From NCBI GenBank assembly GCA_037974665.1, contig CM075765.1:14441501-14505500 (forward strand): 64,000 bases of DNA, read 5' to 3'. The notes beneath the pieces are model-generated. The model saw only the letters and a program-made list of their open reading frames with translations, was not told the origin of the DNA and did not search any database. The translations under genes and the position numbers were made by a program. The stretch comes from Ehretia macrophylla (Eukaryota; Streptophyta; Magnoliopsida; Boraginales; Ehretiaceae). Shown in pieces: positions 49,381 through 62,561 of the stretch. Numbering within the stretch: the first letter of the stretch is position 1; each line of letters begins with the position of its first letter.

Positions 49381-50251
49381 TAGTGATGAAATTATAATTT
49401 TTTTTTTTTTTTTTACAGTGGAGATGGGTATATGGTTTTATACCCAATATGTCGAATTAATGGTTGTGATTGGCCCTGTATTCTGAAAAATGCACTCATT
49501 CTGCAGATATATTTTGACTCCTCTGACTTATCCTTATCATTCATAAAAGGCTAGTCCGGTGCAGAAAAGTCCTGTTATGCGCGGGTCCAGGAAGTAACAT
49601 TTTGACAGATGAGAACTTATTTGCTTCAAATATATGCTCTATTTCATTTGTGGCATACGCACTTTCAGAATAATTTGCTTTCTTTTGCTGGAGTTGAAAG
49701 CGTGCAGAGAATTGAACTGGAAGGAGATTTTTTTCAAATACCGTAGCACAAGTAAGAAGAATTATAAGGAAGGATTTTCTTCCATCCCCTTCCCCCGATC
49801 TAAAAGAACCAACAAAAAAGGGAAATGTTGATGATCCGTAGCGAGCAGATGTAGTTGAATACATGGGAAAATTTTTGGGGTTTTGGTTCTATGCCTTCTA
49901 GTTTGAACTGCCGTATTTGTACGGAAAGAATGGGGCATGAGCCTTTAACATCACTTAATTAATCGTTTTCTCCAATATGATTATTTAACAATTGCCCTTA
50001 TTTGAGCATTGCCCTTTATTGACAAGCATCACCGAGGACTGTCAGCAACATTCAAGATGCTGAGATGGTTTAGATGTAGAGAGTCGTGACCTGAACAAAT
50101 AATTGTGTCAGCGTTCTCAAATATTAATTCATCATCTTCTAGTTTTTGTATTAAGCTTGCATTCGTTTGTGGATTATTCTCAGGATTCATGATTCACGTG
50201 GTGTTCCTTTATTGGGTTTTTTTTATTTTTTATTTTTTTCCCAAATAATAG

Positions 50252-51041
50252 ATGGAAAATCCAAGAAATGAGAATGTTGTCAACTTGATTAGATGGCATC
50301 AAAGGCGTCGTATGGCAGTTGTGCAAGTTACATGCTTACTGGTTTGGCAAAGGCTAATGAAGGTTTTCTGTCTATTTTATGTTTGCAATTGACAATGAAT
50401 TTTTATATTCATTAATTACTGAGTTTTGGATTGAGTGAATTTCCATGCAATTGATGAAATGTATACGTATGTTCATTTGATAGGCTAAACTACAAGCTGC
50501 AACTGCATCGGAGACGAGGAAGAGAATAAATTTGATGACAGAAGATGACTATATGGATACTTTTGATGGCATTGACCCCTTGGTAACCAAAATGAAGTCA
50601 TATTAGATGTTCTTTTTTTTTTGTGCTCTGCATATTATTAGATGTTTTTGATACCTGTTCGTGATGATCTTGACTCCACATACCTCTTCTCAGGTTCATT
50701 CTAGAAATGTTGGGCACAGGTCAAAACATAAGAAGGTTAAGAAGTCGAAGGATGACAAAGGGGCTAACTATGTTAAGGAAGCACTTAATAATGTTGCTGA
50801 AACACTTAGAAAGGGAAACAATGCCATTGAGAAATCTACCCAACAGCTTCCAATTCAAGAGGAGAAAGTTTGGCAACTTTTAATGGATATGGAAATTGAA
50901 GAAGATTTTGTGGACAGAGCTTATTTGTATCTTGTTGAGAGGCCTAAGAATGTGAGAGCATTGCTCGGATGTCCAAGGGAAAAGCGTAAGATGATATTGA
51001 TGATGATGGTGTTTGGTCCTTCTTACTCCCCAGGGTTTTGA
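50252..51041 (+). CDS. Unrecognised small basic protein, 3 exons
   Basis: Exons 50252-50362, 50484-50582 and 50694-51041 join in frame through GT/AG borders to 185 residues starting MENPRNENVV. The first 37 residues are predicted helical and basic/aromatic (NLIRWHQRRRMAVV). The middle is acidic, then a Lys-rich stretch (HRSKHKKVKKSKDDK). The end is VWQLLMDMEIEEDFVDRAYL, then VERPKNVRALLGCP and EKRKMILMMM. That end resembles the C-terminal helical region of plant Myb/SANT-like (Harbinger ORF1-related) proteins, but the Myb part is missing. The first exon begins directly after an AG acceptor, so a 5' UTR exon near 48800 is likely. No function is assigned. It may be a truncated relative of a domesticated transposon protein. 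Confidence 0.55.
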
Positions 51042-52839
51042 TGATATGATTTGGTAAATTTACATGTTTTGGAAATGGAAGGTGTAGTGGGGATGAAAAG
51101 TGGAAAACCTTTGATGATATGGTGTTACTTTGGAACTTTTATCGGTTATTCATAATTTATGTTAGACAATTTGGCTTAAAATATTGGTTCTTGTTGTACC
51201 GTGTTAGATATACTCTATAACTTTATTGGTTTAGCTATTGTTATCTTGTGATATATGCTAGTACTATAAGTAACTTATTTTAGTTTTCAAATGAAGCTAA
51301 AGTTATTACCTACTAGCTGGTTGTCCCCCATGTGGCTTTCATATGGCTGACTGTGGGTGGGCTGGTTCATTTAAGATGCCATATCTAAAGCTAGCAGAGC
51401 AGTTGAATACTGTAGGATGGTGCGGAAAGGCACCAGATTGTTCATTCGGTCTTGATAGTGGAAATGTCTATGTCACTCGTTCACTGATATGGAAATCTCT
51501 ATCACTCATTCAGACTCATAGATGGGAACAATAATGCCATCTTACTTTTGTTACTGGTTTGGCTAATGACATTATCTAACACATTTTAACTGCTACTGCG
51601 AGAATTTTTCATTGTCCTTGCTATGGAAAGTCATTCATGTATATCCTGAAATGGAGGTGAAGAGGAAAAGGTAAAGGGGGTGAAGAAGAAAAGAAGAGCG
51701 AGCTGTTCAAGCCAACTGGGTATGAGGGCATTTTATTTAATTTTCATATTAAATTATCTTGTGGTCCCCTTCTCTCTCTATCTCTCTCTATATATACACG
51801 TGTATTTTTTATTGTTACATCATTTTTAACTAATTAATCACTCCCTACAAGAACTTTAATGCCTTAATATCTGCTATGCTAAAGTGTTGGATTGTGTGTG
51901 TATTTTCTGTATAGTATGTACTTGAGATGAAAAGGGAATGTATGTTTATTATTTATATTTATCACTTGAGCAAACTTACGTTTATGTTGAATGTAAACAA
52001 AATTTTAGTGTTATTTGGACAAGTGAAGGTAGTAGCTTGATGGATGAAGTCTTTGGAATTTGGAAAATGAAGGAAATATGGATTTGCAAATGCCTCCATT
52101 TTTACCTTTTCTTTTTCTGCTTTACGAAAGGAGAGTTAAGGAGGAGAAATACAATGGAAGATTATTTAGTTTTTCTCTATGGCTTCTGGGTTTCATGTTG
52201 TGAATTTGAATCAATGTTGTATTTCTGATAAGATAAGATAGAGAAAATATTCTTTTCGAAATGAAAGGTTTCCGTATCAGTTTTTTCTTACATTTTGCAT
52301 TTAAAATGAAAGCCTAGAAGCAATATTCACATTTGATGAGCAAGGAGAAGTTTGAAGGCTCACCATCTCTTTTCTTTTTTCCTGCCCTTTACTGAGACTG
52401 CAAGATAGCTTGGGTGATCATTTGTATCTTTTACTTTTCATATCAGTACGAGAATATATCAAGCTTTTCTAATCTATCAAAAAGCAGGTGGGGCCAAAGT
52501 CTGGTAATCTTGAGGATGCAGGAGCTGAGGGCTCGAAGAAGTCTGCATAACTAAATGCACTGGATCAAGGGAAGTAACGGCTTGCATGTTGGTCTATTGT
52601 TTTGGAAGTTGGCAACTTGGCATAATTGTGTGATTACATTGCTTGTCCTGGAAACCTTGCTTAATGCTTTGAACAATACTTTCCTCTTCTTACCTGTGAA
52701 AAACTACTTAACAATAAAGCATATAACAACCATTAAGTATGCTCCAAAAAATGGCTAGCCTACTGGGTATCATAATGCGTAATAGCTGTTCCAAGCTTTT
52801 CTCTCTTAAATTAAGGTACGAGGCAATCAATTCAGAACT
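51042..52839. other. Spacer with a possible extra terminal exon
   Basis: Mostly 3' UTR-like and AT-rich sequence. At 52489-52551 a polypyrimidine-AG acceptor (AAAAGCAG) is followed by 21 codons reading VGPKSGNLEDAGAEGSKKSA and a stop. This could be an alternative last exon of the upstream gene or of a gene I cannot see. Confidence 0.3.
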
Positions 52840-55800
52840 TCAAGATATGGATTGCCTTCGCCAAAAACTTGCTTTGCGCCCTACATTAGATCTTCCCTGG
52901 ACTTCATCAGTTTCTTCCCCATCTTGTTTTCTTTGAAAAATTCCACACTTCTTGATCTTTTTCCATCCGATTGTCCAGCCTGATAGGTTCCTCTGCTTGT
53001 TGTTTATTTTTTCATAATCTTGTTGCAGCTCATTGTAGTCTCTCTGCAACTCAGCCATTTGCGTCTTTATGCTATCCAATTCTGCTTTAAGGGATTGGAC
53101 CTCCTTCTTTGTTGATGACCAATGAGTTTCCTGATCCGAGTTGTCACCACTTGCTATGTGATCCTTCCCTTGCATTGCAGCCCTCATTTTTATTTGCTCT
53201 GAGAACAAGACCTGCTAATACTTTTTCTCTTTGTAAGGTCAAGAGAATGTCTAATCTGAGTAACTATAGTCTCTCTATCAGATCCCTTACTTTATTTACT
53301 TATTACTTTTTTTCATGAGCTTTATATATACCAGGATCAAGATACAAGAAGCAGTTCCTAGCAGGAGCTGCGTATGCCATCAGCAATGTTGCGATGGTCT
53401 CAATGTTTTCTTCAGATCATTGCAGATATCGTAACCTAATAATCTTTCAAGTTTGTAAGATATTTCTGAGTCTGTGAGTTTTCACAGAATGTTGTATACA
53501 CTCGTTTGCTATGGCATTTATGAAACGTTTGGTTCACCATTCTCTTGTTGAATTCAAATCACTGGCTACGGTTACAAGTGTTTTATTTCATTAAATATTT
53601 ATCCACTAAATTTAGTTTTTTACATAGTAGTAGTTGTGATGTTAGGTGGAAGCCCTACTTATAAGAAAAAGAAGATAAAGATAGAGTATCACAGATATGC
53701 ATGAACATATAAGCAAAATTAAGGAAAAAGGCAATAGGGCAGTAGAAGTTGGTGACCCAGGGACAAGCATCACATTCAGGGACTTGTCATCAGTTGGCCT
53801 TTATTAGTTCTTCTAGTTGAGAGCAAGAATGTATGTTACTAAGTTATTATTCTTGACTTTCTGTTAGCTTAGCGCAGCATCTGAAACCAGTTTGCCTTGT
53901 TTTAATATGAGCTCATTGCTATTCAGCTCTCATGGATATGTCGGATTTATCTTATATCATTTGGTACCTTAATCATCTTGATTAGTTAAGTTAATTCCGT
54001 AAGGTAGGTGTGTGGATGTCCTCGTGTCTTATTGATTCTATACACTTTTTATACGAGGGACCTGTGGGCAAGTGTTGGTATAACTGTTGGTTCTAGCACA
54101 TTATTTTAGTACAAATACACCCATTACAGTTCATCGCTCTATGCAGTTACCTGTATAACGGTTCGAAGAGGCAACCTGTCATTTTGAGCTGCATGAAGGT
54201 ATGCATCAAGTGACAGCTTCTCACAGTCCATGACTTTGCATAACCTTCTTCTGTCATGTTCTGACAGCGATGGATGAGCCTGTTACAAATTAGGGTCTTA
54301 AGTGTCATAGTAAATGTTGGTCGACAATAATACTTGAAAAACACGAAAATTTTGATGTCTAACCTTGAGATAGGTATCAATGGCTCTGTAAAGACCATCA
54401 TGGCACGTTCTTGCATTTTCATGCAAGGAGTTTGCTAAATTTTGGAATTTGGTGATTGAAAGATTAGGATCTCTTGCAATTTCTGCTAGGTAGTTGTCTA
54501 GGAGTTTACTGACGTTTGTTCCTGAATTCTGTTGCTGCTGCTCTTGTGCATACATTAGGAAATACTCTAAAATCCTTTGTACCACATCTGTATTGTGCAT
54601 AGTTTGTTCTCCGTTTGAACTAGATTGTTTAATGAAAATCAGTAATATTTAATTAGATTGAGTGCTATAAAGATGAAGGTAAGTAAGAAAGTATGGACTC
54701 ACTTTACTGGCTGTCCCTGATCTGCTACAGTATAATTAAGAATTAGGAGGTCGTTCACACTGGCATTTTCCAAAACCATTCCAATTCTCTTCTCAAGCTC
54801 AGAAACTAAAGCTGGGGATGCTGAACACATCATGGCCATCTTTAACATCCGTAAGAGGAACTTACAAGAAACAGTTTCCTTCTGAGGTGGCAGTATACTG
54901 ACTAGGCTCTCTATCATCATTCTCAGATCCTTATCTTGTCCGTTGCTCACTTCCTGCCTCCTACCACTCATTATACTCCATTGCAACTCGCTTTTTTCAC
55001 GAGTATGCCTTCCGAGCCGTTCCATCTCAAAGTCCAACTTCGGCAACCATCTCTCCCCATATTGCATGATACATGAACCTATAGTTTCTGATTTCATCCC
55101 TTTTGCCCTCACTGCTGATATAATTCTCACGAAATGATCAATCCGCAGAGTTTTCACATCATCAAACCACCAACTTTCTTCATTAATTATTTCTCCTGAT
55201 TGAAAATTTTCCTGAGTAACCTTCCAAGCACTCGAATCGCAACATCTTCGAACAATTTGAAGGTTTTCAGCCCAAGGAGAGAGATTTTCGCTAGATTTGA
55301 GAACAGTGATAGTGTCTCTCCATGAAGAAAGGACTACAAATGTGAAAAAAGCTTCAGTTTTGGAGATGAGGTTTCCGTCTTCCAGCGCTTCTGTCATCTC
55401 TAGATATTCTGAAGCACATCTTAGTACAGCTACATTTTCAGGATTTAAACTGACTGGGAGACCATAACAGAACTTCAGAATGATTTCAAATGTTTCTGAT
55501 CCACCTGGAAAGTTTTCAAGCTTAAGGTCATAGCCTGAATTTGAGTTTGGTGGCTGTAGTTCAACACGACCAAGGTAGCCACACCTTGAAACCAACGGAT
55601 ACTGTTTTGGATGGATTAAAATTTAGATAAAATTTAACTCCACTTGCCTACTTGAGAAAGAATAAACAGCAGATAAGAGATGATGCTTTCAGTTATAAAT
55701 TTATGTAGTAAATATCTATTTACTGCAGGGCTTAATAGTAATGAACTAACATGATCATCTCTTTAGAGACAATACAGTCTGGATGTGGTCCTATGGTCAT

Positions 55801-57414
55801 GGATAAAGAAAGTGAGTTACTGTGCCTGCATAAATTTCTTTTCTTTCGTCTTCTCTCGTTCCCTGTCTACTTTTGTTCTCTGTTTGCTATTTCTGTGAAG
55901 CTTGTTCTTTTACCCGTGAGACATTCCCCATCCCTCTTATCAACCTTCTTCTGTGTTATATTTTTAAGGTCCTCAGAAGGGTGCACGATCTTATTAAACT
56001 TTATGGAAGACAGGCTATGGATGACTTTCTAAGTTGGTAAGACAAAATGCTGTCATCATGTGTGAGTGACAGGAAGTCTAGCACATGATGGTGAATGAGT
56101 TGCTCGTGTGTGAATGGTCAAATGACACACGAAAGTAATGCACTATCTGATGTGTTTTTCAGCCTCTACCCAGTGAGTTTATAGTTAATTGGAATTTTTT
56201 TTATATATAGTTTTCTGTTATAAATCTTATGTGTTTTAATCAGTTGTGAAATCTTTAGATTCTTTTCCTTTCAATTCTCTTGCTAGATTTACAAAATCTG
56301 TTCAGTTATTCTCTTTTCACTAATTGGGATCGCATCGTCATAGATGTATATTCCATATTGCAGAAAACATGATAAATGTTCATGCTGTAAGCGTTAATTG
56401 TTTATCGTAGCACTTTACATGGTGAAATATTTGGAAATTAACGCGTAACTATAAAATGGAATAACATGCAAACTACATAGTATGTCTTGTTCCAGATCTC
56501 ATCTTTCAAGTTTATTCTAGTTAAATTAGCACTCTGTTGTGTCAAATGTTGTTTTTAGTAACTCAATCATGCTCAATTGTTGCTTCTGTTACCTTGTGAA
56601 CATGAAAGGTGATGTCCTCAACCTGAATTGATAGATCTGTTGGAATTAGAGAAGTGGCAAACCTGCATAGTTGCATCATGTTGAAGACTGTTAGTAAACA
56701 ATTGGACAAAGTGACCTGAAAATCTTACTTTCAGATGCTCCTTTGCAAGGAACATACTAAAGTGCATTCTGATGAAATGTTGTTTAACAGTTTTAATGAT
56801 TTTTTGTCATCTTTTTGTGATGAAAAACTCATTCTAGACAAAATCACATTGGATCCATCCCAAAACTACAAAAGCTGAGGTGCAGAGGTGCGCCAAAACG
56901 CATGCTCCAGGTTAGTCAAGACTCTGGCAATATTTGTAATGAAAGTTTGAATTGGAGACTTTTGGTCACCACGAGTTATTACCCAATCATTTCACCCAAC
57001 CCCCTGGGCAAAGTAATTGTGCTGAAATGAGAAATGTATGAGAAGTGTTCCATTAGAGCGGCATGTCCAATGTATGTTCCAGGTTTATCAAAGGTTTGGC
57101 AATATTTGTAATGGAGGATATCGGTTCGAACTCGGGACCTTTGATCACAACGAGTCATTATTAGACCACTCCACCCGAGTGACTTGACCGTTGGAGGCAA
57201 AGTAAACGTGCAAAAAATGAGAAATGTATGAGAAAGTGTCAGAATTCTAGAGTAGTTACCATGAATGCTCTTTCTTCTCATAACCATCAGCTGATAAGAT
57301 GAGGTTGGTGGGAATAACTATGCTTCGATTTTCAACTTCATTGCTGCAGCAGACATCATCACTCCCAGACCTTTCAGACTGATGCAGCAGCACAGACTTG
57401 AGTGACTTGTTCAT
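52840..57414 (-). CDS. DOT3: BTB/NPH3-domain protein, DOT3 type
   Basis: Protein of 626 residues from 6 exons: 57414-57260, 56662-56593, 55601-54703, 54619-54364, 54279-54151 and 53211-52840. Borders are GT/AG and the frame closes. Residues 1-50 (MNKSLKSV...) resemble the DOT3 N-terminus. The BTB fold spans about residues 52-160 (FATSLIPTDLSIQV, HKYPLVSRCGYLG, NFPGGSETFEIILKFCYG). The NPH3 domain follows (SWWFDDVKTLRIDHFVRII, LVSILPPQKETVSCKFLLRM, KLLDNYLAEIA, AHPSLSEHDRRRLCKVMDCE). Near the C-terminus is a coiled coil (EVQSLKAELDSIKTQMAELQ). Family members act as CUL3 ubiquitin-ligase adaptors; DOT3 is needed for leaf vein patterning in Arabidopsis. The protein ends RRQSIS, with Ser at the antepenultimate position. 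The start is the Met that matches DOT3; an upstream in-frame Met exists but precedes a hydrophobic stretch unlike the family. Confidence 0.94.
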
Positions 57415-58393
57415 CTTGATTTTTTCTTGGACACACTTGTGGGAGACGACTAGTATGATAAAAATAATAATCACAAGAATGAGTGGGTCATGGTTTAACA
57501 GCTTGAGAGGTGAGTCTGTGGTCGAAACAATAGTACTATTAAGGAGATGGGTAGGTGGGTTATTAAATTTTCTTGGAAAATCATTGTCATAAACTGTTAG
57601 ATTGAAGGGTTTGGAGACAGTTCAAAAGGTATTACCAAGAACACAGAATGGTTCCCATGCCCAGTCCTAATCGCATAATACCACATAATGCAGACTTAAC
57701 GAGTGGATGGGAATCAGGTTGCGATTGATAGTCTGGTCTATCACGATTTGGATTCTCTCGTAATGTTGTGACACCAGGAGAGAAATTTAATATTCATAAA
57801 TTATTTATGCATTTATGATCTGCATTAGTAAATCACTATTGAATCTTCTAATAATGCTATGTGTTTCAAGAAATCCGAATCCGAATTCATTGCTAGCTTT
57901 TTGGACACGATCGGTCATGGGTTTAATTCCCTAGGGAGGAGGCAATGAGTTTAGGATCTTATTGCTGAAATAAAATTAAATTAAATCAAGTCTTTTTTCA
58001 TTACGTGGCTTAGACAAGTGGGAGAGAGATCAGGAATGTAGTCAATATCACGAAGAATCTGAACCAAGCTAGATAGTTTTCTATCACTAGGCTCACCAAC
58101 CAATTTGGACTCCAACTTAACTTCTTTTTCTAGTTGTTCTACTTTTGTGTCGATATCTTTGCATGCATTTGTAATTTTGGTCCGAGCCAACATTGATTGG
58201 GACTTTGCCGGTCTCGTACAATTTCTAAAAAGGGTTAGCTCAGCCCCTACATGGAAGTCGAAAAATCTTATAAGCGTGGAGGACAATCATTGAGATACTG
58301 TCAACCATCATTGATTTAACATTTTTTTGGTGCTAATATTGTTATCGTGGTATTAATTTTTTAACTATTATCGTTTTAAAAATGCATTTCTTG
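57415..58393. other. DOT3 upstream region with an unassigned reading frame
   Basis: DOT3 promoter side. On the minus strand 58286-57981 is open for 101 codons. The part from MLARTKITNACKDIDTKVEQ onward looks protein-like (charged, helical, then VQILRDIDYIPDLSPTCL). I do not recognise the family. It could be a gene fragment or a transposon-derived piece; no splice partners are evident. Confidence 0.3.
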
Positions 58394-59763
58394 AAATGAC
58401 AAATCAGCTATTAGTCGTGATACATGCAGAAAAACTCTGCTCTATTGTAGAGGAACATGGAGCGTCCACCAGAATAGGTGGGAAATATGATAACTTCAAA
58501 TTGTCACTAACTTTTGTTGATAATCTAATGGTACCACAGCAGAATTTATTTAAATTAATACTCCACAAATTAATAATTTCTTTTAAATAATAAAATTATC
58601 CAGTCCTAATATGGGACTAGTATAAAAAAATTAATAATCTTTATAAAATTATAAGAAAATATATTCAAATATATTTTTTATTCTATTTTATAGGCTCAAA
58701 TATTTTATAAATTAATAATTAGTTAAAAAATATATAATAAATAGACTACGAAATTTTCTCAAAATATGAGTATATAGTAGTTTGTCTTTTGTTAGACTTT
58801 AAATCTAGTTGAGTCTGGACTTCAAATCTAATTGAATCTCATATTAGTTATTTGTCATGCGCCTTAAAAGTCTTGCTCTAGAAAATTACAACAAGAAATT
58901 TTAGAGTGTCATTAATACTTTGATAGCTTCCTTGCATGACACTAATGTGTACCATCATCAACTTCAACTTCAACTTTATCTTGAGAATGTCATCTCATGT
59001 TATCAATGATCTCATTTATACTTAAAACCTCAGTAGTGGTGTTATTTTCACTGGAAAAATTCAAGAGGTGGTTGACTTTTTTTTTTTTTTTTTTTTATGG
59101 TACTACAACTCATTGATTATAACCCCTAATTCATTAAAAGCTTCTTTATCTAAGGGTTTGTCAAAAGTCTCGGATGTCATGTTTTATGTGGATCGTATCT
59201 TACAATGGCAAAAATTATAATATGTTTACTATAAAGTCAAAAAAATTATAAATATATTTATAAATTAATAGTTATTAATTTATTGATGAATCGATTTCTT
59301 ATTAAATAAATAAAATTTTGGTGGTTTTACCACTATAAATTCAAAGAAGTTATACTTATTGTGTTTCGTACTTTTAGACCTAAGTTATAAAATTAGCCTA
59401 TAGTACTAGTCCAATTTTAACTTTCTTTGAGAACCCTAATGTTAAGCTAAATGTGACACAAATTAAGGTTAAAACAATTATTTCTTGTGTCAATCATTAT
59501 GAGGAATAAGAGATTGGGAAATTTGAATTCGCAATCTTTTACTCGGAAAAATTGACTTTCCCCAGAATTCGTATAAAATGACTTTAGTATATAGGTGAAA
59601 ATTAGAATTGACAATTTTGCACACAGGTTCAAACACTAAGACATGTAACTTTTTGTTAAACTTTCTGGACAGTAGTTGCAAATTGGACTGACAAGGCTAA
59701 AAAATGCCAACATCAAAGATTAAAAAAACACACACACACACAAAATAAAATATGATGGGCTAA
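58394..59763. repeat. Direct duplication, copy A
   Basis: About 1.37 kb that repeats at 61772-63990 in the same orientation, from AAATGACAAATCAGCT to AAAATAAAATATGA. By eye the copies agree at more than nine bases in ten, with small indels. There is no convincing coding content. Copy A lacks the 852-bp long-TIR element found in copy B. Confidence 0.88.
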
Positions 59764-61771
59764 ATTGACATTCTCAAAAAACACGAGGGACTATTCAAGA
59801 TATTTGCCCAAATTTAAAGCAAACCGTCTAAATTCTCAGTATAATTTTCAGTTTCTAAGCAAACACGTGCCTTTGAGAACTTTTTCACTTTCCAGGTCCA
59901 ATTTGCTGCTCTTATAAGTGACCATGGCCAAACTAGAATGCCGCAGAGTGATATGCGTGGACCCTTCAGAAGTAACTAGTGGAAAAAGCAAATCAGCCAA
60001 GAAGAGAATATCTTAAGGAATTGTGGGGCTACTTAGTGAAGTATGTTTTTTGAGAAGTTAATAAATGTGTAGATTGACTTGTAAATTTTGGCTTGTAATA
60101 GACATTGGGAGTTTAAACACTCAATCACCTTTCGAATAGCTTACGTCATTTGTTGGACTATAATAGAAGGGGTGAAACATCTCCTAAATTTGTATCATCT
60201 TAATCGCCGACTTTAACTTTCCTTGTAATAATAAAAAAAAAAAATCAGCCAAGAAGAACTCTTGGATTGAGTCAAAGTCTTGTTTAAATATAGTGCTAGC
60301 TCATATAGACTTCCTTTAAAAAAAAATCAGCCAAGAAGAACTCTTGGATTGAGTCAAAGTCTTGTTTAAATATAGTGCTAGCTCATATAGACTTCCTTTT
60401 GTCGACTTCAAAATTTACAATCAAGATCTCGGGTTTTGTATGTGAAATTGTATATACTGACCTACTTTTATTTTCAATTTTTTTAACCCCTCACCCTATG
60501 AGATTCAAACTCTGGTCTCTCAATTGCTAGGGGGAGTAACCCACCATTAGATTTCTCCTAAATCTCTACTTATATTTTCAATATATAGTTGCATAAATTC
60601 TCTTTTACTTAGTCAATTATTAATTTACCATGCGTTGGGGGATGCAACTCATGAGTTTGGTGTAAATTTTAGATGTATTTGGTGTAATTCTACCTAAGGT
60701 GAATTCTTTGTCATAGAGAAAAACTATTGATTAACCATTAATAAATCACTGGAATAACAAGGCTCCTTCAACTTATAATTTTTCTTGTTTCCAAATAGCT
60801 TCAAGTAATGATATACCGATTCAATCCGAGCTCTCTTATTGAATTGCTCATTCAATGAGCATTGTCAATATTATGCTTTGAAGATAACTCGAACCTCCTC
60901 ACTTTAAGGAATAGTCGCTTCAAAGTGAATTTTCCCTAGATACATCTATTCAATTAAATTATAAAGCACTTACATAAGTTTCCATTTTTGCAAGGGGGCG
61001 ATGGAATACACTATTGTGGTAGCCGAAATGGCGGGATTCCCCTGCTACATTACAATATCTCGCTCCTTATATAGGAGCAACTCTGACTGAATATTTTATG
61101 GACCGTGAACGACACACTTCAATCATTTATGATTATCCCTCCAAACAAGCACAAACTTATTGCCAAATGTCTCTTCTATTACGAAGTAGTTTCTCGAGAA
61201 TCTAGTATGTATTTGAAAATATTTACCACATTTGTTGTGACTATTACTTCACTATTTTTGTAAAGGCCAAAAATTTGAAGAGTATATATGAAGTTCTTGG
61301 TGTAACTAGCCTTTTGATTCTCTCTCTCTCTCTCTCTTTTTTTTTTTTTAAAGTCGAGTAACGCCTTTATTTAACACCATGATAATGGAAAATTTTGGTA
61401 AGGGTGGTTTGCATAATTCGAGAAACAGACAAGAAGTGTGTGTTATGTTATTTACACAAAGGGGTGGTTAGAGTAATTTGTCAAAGAGAAAATTTTGAGT
61501 TGGCATTGGCAATTAATTTAACCTCGGAATATTTGAAACAACATTTTCAGATCTCCTTCAAATGTAATGATGTTGATTTAACAGTGCTTTGTGAATTTAT
61601 TTGGAGATTTAAGTTTTAATATGTTGATTTAAAAGTTGTTCTAGAATCTATCTAGAGATTTAAGCTCCAATAATTGAATTTTGATTGAAATAAAGACCGG
61701 AAAAAGAAGTACATCATATGTTATGAAATGATGTACACATTTTTTGAACTAAGTAGTTAAGAGTGACGTGT
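59764..61771. other. Spacer between the two duplicate copies
   Basis: No gene supported. It contains the 82-bp tandem repeat at 60236-60400, a (TC)n tract at 61319-61338 and AT-rich filler. Confidence 0.45.
60236..60400. repeat. 82-bp tandem duplication
   Basis: Two copies of A-run plus ATCAGCCAAGAAGAACTCTTGG ... ATATAGACTTCCTTT, starting at 60244 and 60326 (period 82) and identical by eye. A shorter related piece (AAATCAGCCAAGAAGAG) lies at 59992. Confidence 0.9.
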
Positions 61772-62277
61772 AAATGACAAATCAGCTGATACATGCAGAA
61801 AAACTCTCCTCTATTGTAGAGGAACACGGATCGTCCACCAGAATAGGTGGGAAATATGATATCTTCTTCAAATTGTCACTAACTTTTGTTGATAATCTAA
61901 TGATAATCCCTATTACAAGTCCACAACAGAACTTATTTAAATTAATACTTCATAAATTAATAATTTTTTTTAAATAATAAAATTATTCAGTCTTAATGTG
62001 GGACTAGTATAAAAAATTAATAATCTTTATAAAATTATAAGATTATTCAAAATATTTTTTTTCTATTTTATAGGTCTAAATATTTTATAAATTAATAATT
62101 AGCTAAAAAGAATATAATAAATTGACTACAAAATTTTTTTGTCTTTTGTTGGACTTTAAATCTAGCTGAATTTGGATTTCAAATCTAGTTGAATCTCATA
62201 TTAGTTATTTGTCATGCGCCTTAAAAGTCTTGCTTTAGAGAATTACAACAAGAAGTTTTAAAGTGTCATTAATATTT

Positions 62278-62518
62278 GGGTGAAGTGCTCCAGACTCCCT
62301 TGTACTTTAGCAAAAGTGTACAATACCCCCTATAGTTTAAAAATCCCATGAGCTAGTCCTTGTAGTTTTCCAAAAGTGTACAACACCTTCCTACCGTTAA
62401 AAAACCGTTAAATTTAACGAAGAGTGTACTTCATATGCGTTAAGTGATATTTTTTTTTTGATTTTTAACGAATTTATTCATTAAATAATTATAAGAATTG
62501 ACCAAATTACCATTTTTT

Positions 62519-62561
<43 letters not shown>

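Noticed and set aside
57260-57474. Upstream in-frame Met giving a hydrophobic N-terminal extension to DOT3
   Set aside because: The extension has no counterpart in the family, while the internal MNKSL matches the DOT3 N-terminus.
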